Positions 14,070-23,194 of a stretch of DNA of 64,000 bases are shown here, piece after piece. The first letter of the stretch is position 1; each line of letters begins with the position of its first letter. The position numbers and the translations under genes are program-made. The stretch covers positions 558,001 to 622,000 of the forward strand of contig OW818662.1 of assembly GCA_942492915.1 (NCBI GenBank). Reading direction: 5' to 3'. The notes under the pieces were generated by a model. That model saw nothing but the letters and a program-made list of their open reading frames with translations, was not told where the DNA came from and made no database searches. This DNA is from Turneriella sp942492915 (GTDB taxonomy: Bacteria > Spirochaetota > Leptospiria > Turneriellales > Turneriellaceae).

Positions 14070-16406
14070 TCAGTCCGGTAATGTGATGTGGATGATCGTT
14101 TCTTTGTCTTTGCTCGTGATGCTCAAGTCACCCCCCAGATTCTGAATGCTGGAGGCTATGAAATCCATACCAAGACCGCGACCTGCTTCTAAAGTCGCAG
14201 ACCTCGGCGCACCCGTCAACCCATTTTGGAGCAGATCTTGCAAAGTCAGGGTGGCCCCGGGCGCAATTTGCGAAAAACCGCGACCGTCTTCGGTATACAC
14301 CGCGTGAAAACCGTTGGCTTCCCGGGTCACGTTCAGGCTGACCGTCATTTGTGCACGTTTCCCCTTCAGTTCGCGCGCGCCGCTCGTTTCTATGCCGTGC
14401 GCAAATGTATTGCGCAATAGTTGCACGAACACGTTGTGTAGCAACGAGACGGCCCGTTCAGTACCGGGTGCAAAGACTATATCGCCGATTACCTTCACTT
14501 TTGCCGCATCTGCCCGCTCGGCAATTTTTGACAGCCAAAAGTTTCTTATCTTCGCTAGTCGCGCATCCGGATCTGAATCTTCGCTGTTGCCCATCAGATG
14601 CCTGATTCTCAAGACCAGTGTCTCGCGACTCACGATCATCTGCTCGCACCTGTTCAGAATCTGCGACAATTCGTGCCGCACAAACCTCTTGTCATAGGCT
14701 GCGTTGCGTAGAATAGTCTCGAGTTGGTCTTCTATCTGGTGCAGAAGTTGTGCGAGTTCGTCGAATCTGAGCTGCAGTGCGTTGCCCTTCAGCGCGTGCA
14801 CCTGCTGTGCAAAAGCCGAGACCAGTTGCTGGTCCGCTGCATCGAAACGAATAATCAGATTCTTGCCAGCGGTCAGAAAAGCCGACTGCTGGGCAATAAA
14901 CGCTTCGAGAATGGGAGAAGGGATGCGCACCAGATTGATCAGCGCGTCAAGTTCAGACCTCTGTTGCGACTCGGCCAGGGTGATTTTTTCGCGAAGTGCT
15001 GCCTCATCGGTGTCGTCAACGATACTGACGAGAAGTCGAATCACCCTGCGTTTGTGGTCCGCAAACAGCGGCCTGAACGAGAACCGAAGGTGCTTGGTTG
15101 CCCCCTTGCGGTTGACATGCTGTATTTCGCGCAGAGGGTTTGCCTTGTCGAGCATCTGCTCACTGATATCATCGCGCGAAAAAAACAGATCGATGAACCT
15201 GTCGATGGCAACCGCCAGTTTTTCTGATTCAAACAATGTACTGAATTTTCGGTTTGCGAGCTCCTCAACACCGAAGATGCGCAATGTTGCGCCAGAAAAC
15301 TCGCTTTGTATCAGGCCACGGCTGTCGACCGTGAGAATTCCCTGCTCGAGCGCCTCGAGAATTCCGGAAATTTCGCTTGTGCGCGCCGCGATACGTCTTT
15401 CCATCTGCGTCGAATATTCGCCGAGTTCACTTGCCATGAGATTCAGCGCAAAGGCCAGATCGGCAAGTTCGTCGCGGCTCTGCATTTCGACACGCACCGA
15501 AAAATCTCTTTGACCGATGCGCACCGCCGCTTTTTGCATTGCATCGAGCGGACGCAGCAAAAGGCGGCTGGTGAGCGCGGCCGCCATTATGGAAAACAAG
15601 AGGGCGGCAATGATGATGTAATAACCTGTAACTTTTAAGCGAAACAGCGCGTCGAATTCAGTCGCGGCTGAAAAATCGATAACAAGCAGCGCGACAAGAT
15701 CGCCGCGGGCGTTCTTGAGAGGAGTGTAACCCGAAATGAAAACACCCGAACTTTCGGTTCTGTAACCGCTGCCGACGGCAACTTCACCCGCCAGCGCGCT
15801 CGCAATACCTGTCAGGCCCTTACTGTTGAATATATCGCCTATGTGGTAGATGCTCTCTTCAGGATCAATCTTCTGGTTCTGATTGCGATCAATCTCTTCG
15901 AACTCGTCAGCGCACAAAACCCGCAGAAAATTCGGGGCGTGAACATGCATTCTTAAACCCGCAATCCATGCGCGGTGAATTTGTGGTTCAGCGGTCGCTT
16001 GCAAACCCGCCGGAAGTATCTCTTCGTACACCGGCGTTTTTCCCGAAGCGTAACGCAGTCTTCGGAGTTTCTGCACGATTATCTGAAAGGGTGTTGCACG
16101 AATGATCTTTGTTTTCTCATCGTCAGCCAGGGCATAAAAGGCCTGCCCCTGAATGGGAATCGGCTGCGTTTGTTTTGCCGGGATATTGAGTTTTGTGTCG
16201 AGTTTTTCGAGATAGCGCAGATCATCGGGACCCAACAGAGAAACGCCGATTTTACCGAAGTCTTTAACGCGATTCGTCATCTGCGACCAGATCTGCCGTT
16301 TCGCGCTCGCATAATAGTAAACGAGCCCCGTGACGGTTGCCCCAAGCGCGACCAAAAATATCGCTGCGGTGAGCCGAAAGCGAAAGTTGAAGAGGCTTTT
16401 AAGCAT
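14070..16406 (-). CDS. membrane sensor kinase with HAMP, PAS, Hpt and CheA-like ATPase domains
   Basis: Order seen: transmembrane helix about 12-31; periplasmic sensor about 35-255; second helix about 260-280; HAMP about 281-335 with coiled coil; PAS about 345-470; Hpt helix with His537 in VHALKGNA; and a CheA-type ATPase (LLRNTFAHGIE N-box, EDGRGF, GRGLGMDFI). The phosphorylated His sits in an Hpt, as in CheA, not in a normal HisKA dimer helix. Within the sensor, residues 173-184 (DRNQNQKIDPEE) fit an EF-hand loop with acidic or amide groups at positions 1, 3, 5, 9 and 12. The stop is two bases before the CheY gene. Calcium sensing is an inference. Confidence 0.82.
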   Translation of the reverse strand: MLKSLFNFRFRLTAAIFLVALGATVTGLVYYYASAKRQIWSQMTNRVKDFGKIGVSLLGPDDLRYLEKLDTKLNIPAKQTQPIPIQGQAFYALADDEKTKIIRATPFQIIVQKLRRLRYASGKTPVYEEILPAGLQATAEPQIHRAWIAGLRMHVHAPNFLRVLCADEFEEIDRNQNQKIDPEESIYHIGDIFNSKGLTGIASALAGEVAVGSGYRTESSGVFISGYTPLKNARGDLVALLVIDFSAATEFDALFRLKVTGYYIIIAALLFSIMAAALTSRLLLRPLDAMQKAAVRIGQRDFSVRVEMQSRDELADLAFALNLMASELGEYSTQMERRIAARTSEISGILEALEQGILTVDSRGLIQSEFSGATLRIFGVEELANRKFSTLFESEKLAVAIDRFIDLFFSRDDISEQMLDKANPLREIQHVNRKGATKHLRFSFRPLFADHKRRVIRLLVSIVDDTDEAALREKITLAESQQRSELDALINLVRIPSPILEAFIAQQSAFLTAGKNLIIRFDAADQQLVSAFAQQVHALKGNALQLRFDELAQLLHQIEDQLETILRNAAYDKRFVRHELSQILNRCEQMIVSRETLVLRIRHLMGNSEDSDPDARLAKIRNFWLSKIAERADAAKVKVIGDIVFAPGTERAVSLLHNVFVQLLRNTFAHGIETSGARELKGKRAQMTVSLNVTREANGFHAVYTEDGRGFSQIAPGATLTLQDLLQNGLTGAPRSATLEAGRGLGMDFIASSIQNLGGDLSITSKDKETIIHITLPD

Positions 16407-17178
16407 TGCTCAATTTCTTGAGCACAAGCGGATGCAGGCCAGGAGCCGCTGCGATGATCGATTGGCCATTCACGGGGTCGTTACCTGCAAAATCCGTAAT
16501 GGTACCACCAGCGCCGCGGATTACGGGAACTGCGGCCATGATATCCCACGGATTCATGACCGGGTCAAGCATGACATCCGCATAACCCGTCGCGAGAAGC
16601 GTGTAACCATAGCCGTCAGCCCAGGTGCGCCAGAATTTTGCCTCGGCAGCGAGCGCCTGAAAATTTGCCTTTGGGTGGTGCTGCGAGATATGCTGTGCAT
16701 CGGTAATGAGCAGCGTTGTTTCAGATAACGATGCCGCGTTTCGCATGCGCGTGGGTTTACCATTGAAGAAGCACTCGCGGTTGTTGCCCCACACGAGTTC
16801 ATCGAGAATAGGCTGGTAGATGGCGCCGCACTCTGGCTGACCCTTATGTTGCAGCGCGATCAGCGTTGTGAAAAGGGGTACGCCCGTGATGAAACTTTTT
16901 GTACCGTCAATCGGATCAAGTACCCAGACAAACTCGGCGTCTGTGTTCTCGCTGCCATGTTCTTCGCCGATGATTCCGTGGTCGGGAAAGTTCTTCAGAA
17001 TCAACTCGCGCAGACGGGACTCAATTTCGAGGTCCGCAGCCGTTACGGGTGACGCGTCCGCCTTGCTGACCATGCCGATATCACTGAGCGGTTTCTTGAA
17101 AAATCGCCGCGAGACTTCACGGCTGATCGCCGTCGCTTCAGGTAGCAGCTTCTCAAAAAACTTCTGCGCAGCGCTCAT
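16399..17178 (-). CDS. inositol monophosphatase-family phosphatase, possibly histidinol-phosphatase
   Basis: 259 residues, typical of the family. Metal-binding motifs: GIIGEEHG, then VLDPIDGTKSF, then the C-terminal WDIMAAVPVIRGAGG. The family hydrolyses small phosphate monoesters with Mg2+ and Li+-sensitive chemistry; the N-terminal sequence resembles HisN-type histidinol-phosphatases, but substrate cannot be fixed from sequence alone. Its 3' end overlaps the kinase start by eight bases, and its start overlaps the stop of the small upstream gene in an ATGA. Confidence 0.85.
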   Translation of the reverse strand: MSAAQKFFEKLLPEATAISREVSRRFFKKPLSDIGMVSKADASPVTAADLEIESRLRELILKNFPDHGIIGEEHGSENTDAEFVWVLDPIDGTKSFITGVPLFTTLIALQHKGQPECGAIYQPILDELVWGNNRECFFNGKPTRMRNAASLSETTLLITDAQHISQHHPKANFQALAAEAKFWRTWADGYGYTLLATGYADVMLDPVMNPWDIMAAVPVIRGAGGTITDFAGNDPVNGQSIIAAAPGLHPLVLKKLSNA

Positions 17179-17390
17179 GTTCGGGCCGCCTCTGTGCGGC
17201 GGATATCTTCGGGCTTTATCGCGGGCATGGTGTGTGGCATCATTTCACGGTCGTAATAGAGCAAATCAACCGTCCCGTCTGCGTTCAGCTGGCTTACCTC
17301 AGCAGGCGAACCCGGCATAATAATAACTCCTTCAAAAATATGCGGAGGTTTTTGAATAGTGACCTTGTCACCGACACTGTAATCAGCCAT
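17175..17390 (-). CDS. small SH3-like hypothetical protein
   Basis: I prefer ATG 17390 (MADYSVGDKVTIQ) over an in-frame start seven residues earlier. The 71-residue product has a beta-strand pattern (VGDKVTI, EGVIIMPGSPAEV, NADGTVDLLYYD) like small SH3-type barrels. It overlaps the downstream phosphatase gene by four bases (ATGA), so the two are co-translated. No named family was recognised; a regulatory or binding role is only a guess. Confidence 0.6.
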   Translation of the reverse strand: MADYSVGDKVTIQKPPHIFEGVIIMPGSPAEVSQLNADGTVDLLYYDREMMPHTMPAIKPEDIRRTEAART

Positions 17391-17415
17391 GGGCTTGAAT
17401 AAAAACGGCAAATAG

Positions 17416-18255
17416 TCAGTAAAGGGAAGTTAGACCATCGCGTTCATAGGGTATTGTCATCGGGCCGAACCGGGTCTGTATGTCGAGGTCAAATTTCATG
17501 AAGTATTTGATTTTACCCGATTTGATCATGTCTACAACGCTGCGTTTGACGCCGAGTACCTTGAGCGTCACGGGCAATGCAATGGACATTGATTTATCCT
17601 GTGCGACCGACCTCTGCACATTGATGTCTGCCGCCGAAATCAGGTTGTCTTGCAGGGAAAACTCATAGCGAAATTTGCGCACGTCGAGTTCGAAATCGTG
17701 GTTGTTTGAGACCTTGATGTGAACCATCAGGGTGGCTGAAGTGACACCGAATTCAGAAAGCGCGATTTTTTCGATTTCAAATCGCGGCCTGTCGGGTACC
17801 GGTATCTCGCCTGCTTCGTCGATGTCGAAGTTCATGGGCCCGACCGGCGTATCGAGCACCACTTTGCCCCGAAAGCCGTATGGCAGACTTTTTTTGGCGA
17901 GTGCCCCTGAAATGCCTGAACGCAGGCCACTATAGTTGACGCTGACAGGAAGTGCGATCAGGCTCGTGTCGTTGGATTTGATTTCTGTTTTGTCTTCTTT
18001 TTTACCACCGAGTAACCGCTCGCCGTCGAGGTCAAGCGTGTACGCGATATGGTTGAGTGTCGCGCCCACAGAATTTGGATTGTTGATCTTCACGTGAATG
18101 ATCAGGTCTGCACCCGTGAGCGCTATGTTTCTGAGCTCGACGTGATCGATGCCCACCTGAGGCGGATTAAAAAGCGTTTTGACCAGCGACGCACAATTGA
18201 GGCTGCCCGCCAGCGCCACGACGACCAGCGCAAAAGGTAGTTGCGGGCGCCGCAC
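17416..18255 (-). CDS. LEA14/WHy-domain lipoprotein
   Basis: GTG 18255 overlaps the sufT stop by one base and gives a short lipoprotein signal (FALVVVALAGSLNC), so I choose it over a longer frame starting at 18321 inside sufT. Two WHy/LEA type-2 units follow: VELRNIALTGADLIIHVKI then NNPNSVGATL, and EKIALSEFGVTSATLMVHI then NNHDFELDV. This family binds or stabilises in the envelope, but its exact role is unknown. It is co-transcribed with the suf genes by position. Confidence 0.75.
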   Translation of the reverse strand: MRRPQLPFALVVVALAGSLNCASLVKTLFNPPQVGIDHVELRNIALTGADLIIHVKINNPNSVGATLNHIAYTLDLDGERLLGGKKEDKTEIKSNDTSLIALPVSVNYSGLRSGISGALAKKSLPYGFRGKVVLDTPVGPMNFDIDEAGEIPVPDRPRFEIEKIALSEFGVTSATLMVHIKVSNNHDFELDVRKFRYEFSLQDNLISAADINVQRSVAQDKSMSIALPVTLKVLGVKRSVVDMIKSGKIKYFMKFDLDIQTRFGPMTIPYERDGLTSLY

Positions 18256-18581
18256 TACATGAGTCCGAGCTGCAGTTTCGCCTCGTCTGACATAAGGCCG
18301 GTATGAAAGGGGGGATCCCATATGAGTTCAATCTTTACCGATTTTACCCCGTCAACGCTTTCTGCTTTTTGCTGAATTTCGCTGGGCAGTGATTCTATCG
18401 AAGGGCAGTTCGGTGAGGTGAGCGTCATGTCGATGCGCACATTCTTGTCTGCGTCGATTTCAATACCGTAAATGAGCCCCAGGTCATAGACGTTGACCGG
18501 AATCTCGGGATCGTAACAGGTTCGTATCGCCGCGATTACCTGTTCGCGCAAATCGTCCCTCGTTTGAATATCTCCGCTCAC
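18255..18581 (-). CDS. sufT: SufT-like MIP18-family iron-sulfur protein
   Basis: A 108-residue DUF59/MIP18 domain protein with the DPEIPVNVYDLGLIYGI core and the LTSPNCPS motif bearing the conserved Cys. SufT and PaaD-type proteins help deliver or mature Fe-S clusters. It overlaps sufD by four bases and closes the sufBCD unit. The family's signature WDPPF is also visible near the C-terminus. Confidence 0.85.
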   Translation of the reverse strand: MSGDIQTRDDLREQVIAAIRTCYDPEIPVNVYDLGLIYGIEIDADKNVRIDMTLTSPNCPSIESLPSEIQQKAESVDGVKSVKIELIWDPPFHTGLMSDEAKLQLGLM

Positions 18582-19375
18582 AGATTGCCGGCCTTGTGTC
18601 CAAAAAAATCTGCCGCGCGCTCGTCGGGCAGTGCAGAATAAAATTGTTGCTCAGAAGATTCAATCAGCATCGTTTCAGCCTCGTTTTGGCTCATGCCCCG
18701 CGCCATCAGATAGTGGCGGGCGTCTTCATCGATGAAGCCAACCGTTGAACCATGCGTGCACTTGACATCGTCGTGTCTGATATTCAAGAATGGCCTTGCG
18801 TCGATACGCGCGGTCGGTGACAGCGCGGTGCCCCGGTGCAGCTGGTGTGCGACCGCGCCCCCCGCGCCACTGTCGACGGTAATTTTGCCCGTGAAGGCAA
18901 TTGTGGCATTATCAGAGGCGAATGAGTAGAACTTTTGTTCTGTGAGATTCTGGCCGCGAAAATGGCGCACGTCAACTTCAACGTCTGTGTGCCCGTCGCC
19001 ATTGGCCTGTGTAAGGCCATAGAAATGCGCTTCGGCGTGTTCCTGCATTTCAGCGACCAGTCTGAGCTTTAGGTCAGAGTTCTCAATGCGGGTGAAGACG
19101 TCGACGTGACTACCTTCGCCCATGACAAATGAAGATACGAGGTCGCCCGGGGCGCTGCGAAACCTGAGAAAAACTCTGGCGCTTGCTCGCGGCTGCAAGA
19201 CAAAGCGCAGTGCTGTCGCCTGGCCTACCGGCTGGTCTGAAAAATCGGCAAAGATGCTGATATTAGTCGCGCTACAATCGGCAGTGAGCGAGCCGGCAGT
19301 CGTGACGGCCACGGTATCGAGTTTCAAGACTGCATCCGCACCTGAAGCAGACAGCTGCATGCCGGTTGCGTGCAT
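18578..19375 (-). CDS. sufD: Fe-S cluster assembly scaffold SufD
   Basis: The 265-residue product contains the SufB/D beta-helix core: VAEMQEHAEAHFYGL, then AVAHQLHRGTALSPTARI, then the conserved KCTHGSTVG and DEDARHYLMARGMSQNEAE. It is shorter than many SufD proteins because it lacks most of the N-terminal part. It partners with SufB and SufC in a scaffold complex. The start overlaps sufC's stop by one base. Confidence 0.88.
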   Translation of the reverse strand: MHATGMQLSASGADAVLKLDTVAVTTAGSLTADCSATNISIFADFSDQPVGQATALRFVLQPRASARVFLRFRSAPGDLVSSFVMGEGSHVDVFTRIENSDLKLRLVAEMQEHAEAHFYGLTQANGDGHTDVEVDVRHFRGQNLTEQKFYSFASDNATIAFTGKITVDSGAGGAVAHQLHRGTALSPTARIDARPFLNIRHDDVKCTHGSTVGFIDEDARHYLMARGMSQNEAETMLIESSEQQFYSALPDERAADFFGHKAGNL

Positions 19376-20133
19376 CAGTCGTAGCCCTGGCTTTCGATGC
19401 GATGGACGATTTCGATACCGCCCGACTCGATGATCTTGCCGCCCGACAAGACATGCACGTGGTGGGGTTGAATATATTTGAGAATTCTGGAATAGTGTGT
19501 GATCACCACCATCGCGCGCTTCTCAGCCTCGGCTGTGCCCGGCGTCATGGTCGAAACGGCTTCACGCGCGACGAGCTCGAGCGCATCGACGTCCAGGCCC
19601 GAGTCGATCTCGTCGAGTACCATGACAGTTGGCTCGAGCATCGACATCTGCAGAATTTCGTTCTTCTTTTTCTCGCCGCCTGAGAAGCCTTCGTTCAGCG
19701 AGCGCTTAATCATTTCAGGCGCCATGTTGAGTCTTGCCATCGCAGCTTTCGCCCGCTGTAGAAACTCCGCGGCCGAAATTTCAGCCTGCTTGCGCGCTTT
19801 GCGTACCGTATTGAGCACCGTTCGCAGAAACTGCATATTGTTCACGCCGGGCACTTCAGGCGGATACTGAAAAGCAATGAAGATTCCGGCTCTTGCGCGC
19901 TCTTCAATCGGCATCTCGAGCAGGTCTTTACCTTCAAAAGTTATGCTGCCGCCAGTCACCGTAAAATCGGGACTGCCCGCGAGAACATGCGAAAGCGTGC
20001 TTTTTCCCGAGCCATTCGGCCCCATGATTGCGTGAATCTCGCCGCCGCCTAAGGTCAGGTTGATGCCTTTCAGAATTTCTTTGTCACCCGTGCTGACGCG
20101 CAGGTCGCGAATTTCAAGTATCGATTTGCTCAT
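19375..20133 (-). CDS. sufC: Fe-S cluster assembly ATPase SufC
   Basis: ABC-type ATPase of 252 residues: Walker A GPNGSGKSTLSH, signature FSGGEKKKNEI, Walker B VMVLDEIDSGLD. The 'SGGEKKRNEI'-like signature and 'DEIDSGLDVDAL' are diagnostic of SufC and separate it from transport ATPases. It is soluble and drives conformational change in SufBCD. Start ATG lies nine bases after the sufB stop. Confidence 0.95.
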   Translation of the reverse strand: MSKSILEIRDLRVSTGDKEILKGINLTLGGGEIHAIMGPNGSGKSTLSHVLAGSPDFTVTGGSITFEGKDLLEMPIEERARAGIFIAFQYPPEVPGVNNMQFLRTVLNTVRKARKQAEISAAEFLQRAKAAMARLNMAPEMIKRSLNEGFSGGEKKKNEILQMSMLEPTVMVLDEIDSGLDVDALELVAREAVSTMTPGTAEAEKRAMVVITHYSRILKYIQPHHVHVLSGGKIIESGGIEIVHRIESQGYD

Positions 20134-20142
20134 GTTAATTGG

Positions 20143-21612
20143 TTATCCGTTTGCGTCTTCGAGACTGATCTCAAGCAGTTTTTGCGCTTCGACCGCAAAC
20201 TCCATCGGCAGTTCCCGAAAAACTTCTTTGCAAAAACCATTCACAACCATATGCACGGCATTTTCTTCGGTCAGGCCCCGTTGCCGCAGAAAATACAGCT
20301 GCGCGTCACTTACCTTTGACGTGGTTGCTTCATGTTCAAGCTGTGAAGACTGGTTTTTTACTTCTATATAAGGGTAGGTGTGCGCTTCTGCAGTGGCCCC
20401 TAGAATCAGCGAGTCGCACCGCGTGTAGTTTCGAGCCTTTGTCGCCGCTGCGCCGATGCGAACGAGACCGCGGTAGGTATTTTTTCCATGACCCGCAGAG
20501 ATACCCTTCGAGATAATCGTGCTGCTGGTGTTGCGCCCGAGATGAATCATTTTGGTGCCGGTATCTGCCTGCTGGTAATTACCGGTAAAGGCAACGGAAT
20601 AAAATTCCCCCTTTGAGTTATCGCCTTTCAGTATACAGCTGGGATATTTCCACGTGATGGCAGAGCCCGTTTCTACCTGCGTCCATGAAATGTGCGAAGA
20701 GACTCCTTTGCAGAGCCCGCGCTTGGTAACAAAGTTGAAGATGCCGCCGCGACCATTTTCGTCACCGGGATACCAGTTTTGTACTGTCGAATACTTGATC
20801 TGCGCGCGATCGAGCGCTATGAGTTCGACAACGGCTGCATGCAGCTGGTTTTCATCGCGCTGCGGCGCCGTGCAACCTTCAAGGTAGCTGACGTAACTGT
20901 CGTGGTCGGCGATAATCAGAGTCCGCTCAAATTGTCCCGTATTTGCCGAGTTAATGCGAAAGTAGGTAGAGAGCTCCATCGGGCAGCGAACCCCCGGGGG
21001 AATATACACAAAAGAGCCGTCGCTGAATACCGCGCTGTTCAGCGCGCTGAAGAAGTTGTCTTTTACTGGTACAACTGAGCCCAGATATTTCTTGATGAGA
21101 TCGGGATGCTCTTTAACAGCCTCAGAAAAAGAACAAAAGATTATCCCCAGTTTTGCGAGCGTGTCGCGGTAGGTGGTCACCACGGATACGCTGTCAAAAA
21201 CCGCGTCGACGGCGACGGGCGTCGCAGGGCGGCTATTGACATCGCTGCCTTCTACGTTGGCGAGAAACTTTTGTTCACCCAGAGGTATACCAAGACGGTT
21301 GAAAGTTTCTATGAGTTTTGGGTCTGCTTCGTCAATCGACTGCAGCTTTTTTTTAGGGCGTGAAAAGTAGCTGATTGACTGGTAGTCGATCGCGGGGTAT
21401 TTCACCTCGGCCCATTGCGGTTCGGCCATGGTCTTCCAGGCGGCAAAGGCTTTGAGGCGCCATTCGAGCATAAACTCAGGCTCGCCCTTCATCGCCGAAA
21501 TGCGCCGCACCGTCTCTTCGGTAAGGCCTGGCGGCAGTTCTTCTGCCTCTATGTCTGTGACGAAGCCATATTTGTATTCCGTTTTAAAATCTTCGGCGAC
21601 GGGAGCAGACAT
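20143..21612 (-). CDS. sufB: Fe-S cluster assembly protein SufB
   Basis: 489 residues, full length for SufB. Features: IPPGVRCPMELSTYFRIN, SYLEGCTAPQ, the NWYPGDENGRGGIFNFVTKR segment and the C-terminal EAHTYPYIEVKNQSSQLEHE. It is the first gene of the suf unit. No cysteine desulfurase (SufS) or SufU/SufA follows in this window, so the sulfur donor must be encoded elsewhere. Confidence 0.95.
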   Translation of the reverse strand: MSAPVAEDFKTEYKYGFVTDIEAEELPPGLTEETVRRISAMKGEPEFMLEWRLKAFAAWKTMAEPQWAEVKYPAIDYQSISYFSRPKKKLQSIDEADPKLIETFNRLGIPLGEQKFLANVEGSDVNSRPATPVAVDAVFDSVSVVTTYRDTLAKLGIIFCSFSEAVKEHPDLIKKYLGSVVPVKDNFFSALNSAVFSDGSFVYIPPGVRCPMELSTYFRINSANTGQFERTLIIADHDSYVSYLEGCTAPQRDENQLHAAVVELIALDRAQIKYSTVQNWYPGDENGRGGIFNFVTKRGLCKGVSSHISWTQVETGSAITWKYPSCILKGDNSKGEFYSVAFTGNYQQADTGTKMIHLGRNTSSTIISKGISAGHGKNTYRGLVRIGAAATKARNYTRCDSLILGATAEAHTYPYIEVKNQSSQLEHEATTSKVSDAQLYFLRQRGLTEENAVHMVVNGFCKEVFRELPMEFAVEAQKLLEISLEDANG

Positions 21613-21686
21613 TCCGCTCGAATATAATAAATTTTCGCGTCTCAGGATAATTATTTTTCGCCGTCGCTGCTCTGAGCGGGCAAAAG

Positions 21687-22715
21687 TCAGTCGTACGTGA
21701 CGTGTTGCCTGTTGATGCGCACGGCCTCGTCAAACGTGCGCGTTTTCCAGTCGATCTCGTTCCAGGTTGTCTCGCGGTGGTTCGTGCCGACTTCTTCATC
21801 GATTTCGCCGATTATCAGAAAGTCCGGTCTTTTTTTCGCTTTGTAGAGAATGTACTTATTGAAGAGGTAAATCAGATCGCGTTCATAAAAAGCGAGCACG
21901 GCGGCGCGCAGATGTTTCTGCACCTGCTTTGGAGTGTAGTAGAGATCTGGGCCCGCATTCGCACTCCGCAATATGACCGCAGTCTCTGCATCTTTGAGAA
22001 AAAGTTTCAACGGTCCCGTGAAATGCACCGGCCGATCCATCAGCATCGCGACTTCAACCACCGGAAAGGGCAGACTCTTGCGCGTTTTGCGGTAGATGTC
22101 GACATACATTGTTTTTTTATTCCCGGGGTCGTTGACATCGCTCGCGATGATTGTCAGATGAGGATGTATTTTTTTGTCCTCATACAGGTCGCGTACGGTA
22201 TCTGCCCCCTCACCGTAAAGAATCGCACTGCCGATGTCGAGAAACACGGCATCTTTAAAGGGTTCACCCAGGTTTTCTCCGGCTCCGGATTGCAGCTTGC
22301 CTTCGAGCAGAGCGCGAAGAAATATGTTGTGGTCGTAAAGGCGTCTGCGACCTGATCTCTGCTCGACGACGCTGTTGCCGTATTTTTTGCGTTTGTATTT
22401 TTTCGCGCGCTCTGCCGTGCCAAATCGTTTATGTTCGTCTTCGACATTGCGCATGAAGTCCCGGTATTCATAACGGTTTTGAATCGGTTCAGTGCTGGCG
22501 ACCGGTGTAGCTCGCGGCGCCACGGCTTCTTTGGCGCTGTCATTTGCGGGCGCACCGCCGCTCGATTTCGCCGGTGATTCTTCTGTCGGTTTCAGCTGGC
22601 CGGCTAATGTTGCCCCGCGAACGGCGCTGTTGCGATTCTTCTGTGGCTCTTTTCCCTGTACTGATTTGCACGCGAAACAATATAGGCAGAGAATAAGAAC
22701 TGAAAGCCTGTGCAT
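21687..22715 (-). CDS. hypothetical lipoprotein with methyltransferase-like segment
   Basis: The signal peptide ends in a lipobox-like LYCFAC. A Ser/Ala/Pro-rich linker (about 20-80) and a Lys/Arg-rich stretch (AKKYKRKKYGN) follow. The C-terminal two-thirds starts with AVFLDIGSAILYGEGADTVR and LTIIASDVND, which resembles the first strand, glycine loop and acidic second strand of a Rossmann SAM-binding fold. No catalytic motif was identified. It stands alone, divergent from yraN. Alternative: a fold relic without enzyme activity. Confidence 0.6.
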   Translation of the reverse strand: MHRLSVLILCLYCFACKSVQGKEPQKNRNSAVRGATLAGQLKPTEESPAKSSGGAPANDSAKEAVAPRATPVASTEPIQNRYEYRDFMRNVEDEHKRFGTAERAKKYKRKKYGNSVVEQRSGRRRLYDHNIFLRALLEGKLQSGAGENLGEPFKDAVFLDIGSAILYGEGADTVRDLYEDKKIHPHLTIIASDVNDPGNKKTMYVDIYRKTRKSLPFPVVEVAMLMDRPVHFTGPLKLFLKDAETAVILRSANAGPDLYYTPKQVQKHLRAAVLAFYERDLIYLFNKYILYKAKKRPDFLIIGEIDEEVGTNHRETTWNEIDWKTRTFDEAVRINRQHVTYD

Positions 22716-22849
22716 CGACCCAAAGAAATGTTACCACACCCGACTTCAAGTGAAAACGCTGCCTGAAAGCGCATCTTACCCGGCGCGACGAGCCCATCAG
22801 TCTTTTTAATTCTCTTCACGGCGCATCTGTCGCCAACGTCTTGGGGTGC

Positions 22850-23176
22850 GTGAACGCTGAAGAAGATATTGCCGTTCGTTTTCTGCGGTTGTCAGGGTAC
22901 ACAATACTGTCCCGAAATGATCGGCGCTTTTTTGCTGAGCTTGATATACTTTGCCGCTCGCCCGATGGTCGGGAACTCTGTATAGCTGAAGTTAAGCGTC
23001 GGCGGCAAACAGGTGATGCATATCCTCTGGTTTCCGAAGCGCAGCGGCGGCGTCTCGTTAATGCCGCGCAGACCGTCATGAGCGAAATCGGCCACTTCAC
23101 AAATATTCGAATCGTGTTGCTGGTTGTCGATGCGGTTCGCGAATCTGTCGAGGTCATCGCTGACCTCGCGCAATGA
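22850..23176 (+). CDS. yraN: YraN/UPF0102-family protein
   Basis: 108 residues from GTG 22850 (a TTG at 22841 is also possible). The family core is seen as LRLSGYTILSRNDRRFFAEL, then DILCRSPDGRELCIAEVKRR. This keeps the Asp and the E-x-K of a restriction-endonuclease-like fold. YraN proteins are thought to act on nucleic acid, but the role is not settled. It is monocistronic, divergent from the lipoprotein gene and convergent with citrate synthase. Confidence 0.85.
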   Translation: MNAEEDIAVRFLRLSGYTILSRNDRRFFAELDILCRSPDGRELCIAEVKRRRQTGDAYPLVSEAQRRRLVNAAQTVMSEIGHFTNIRIVLLVVDAVRESVEVIADLAQ

Positions 23177-23194
23177 TTCGTCTGGGAATAAATG

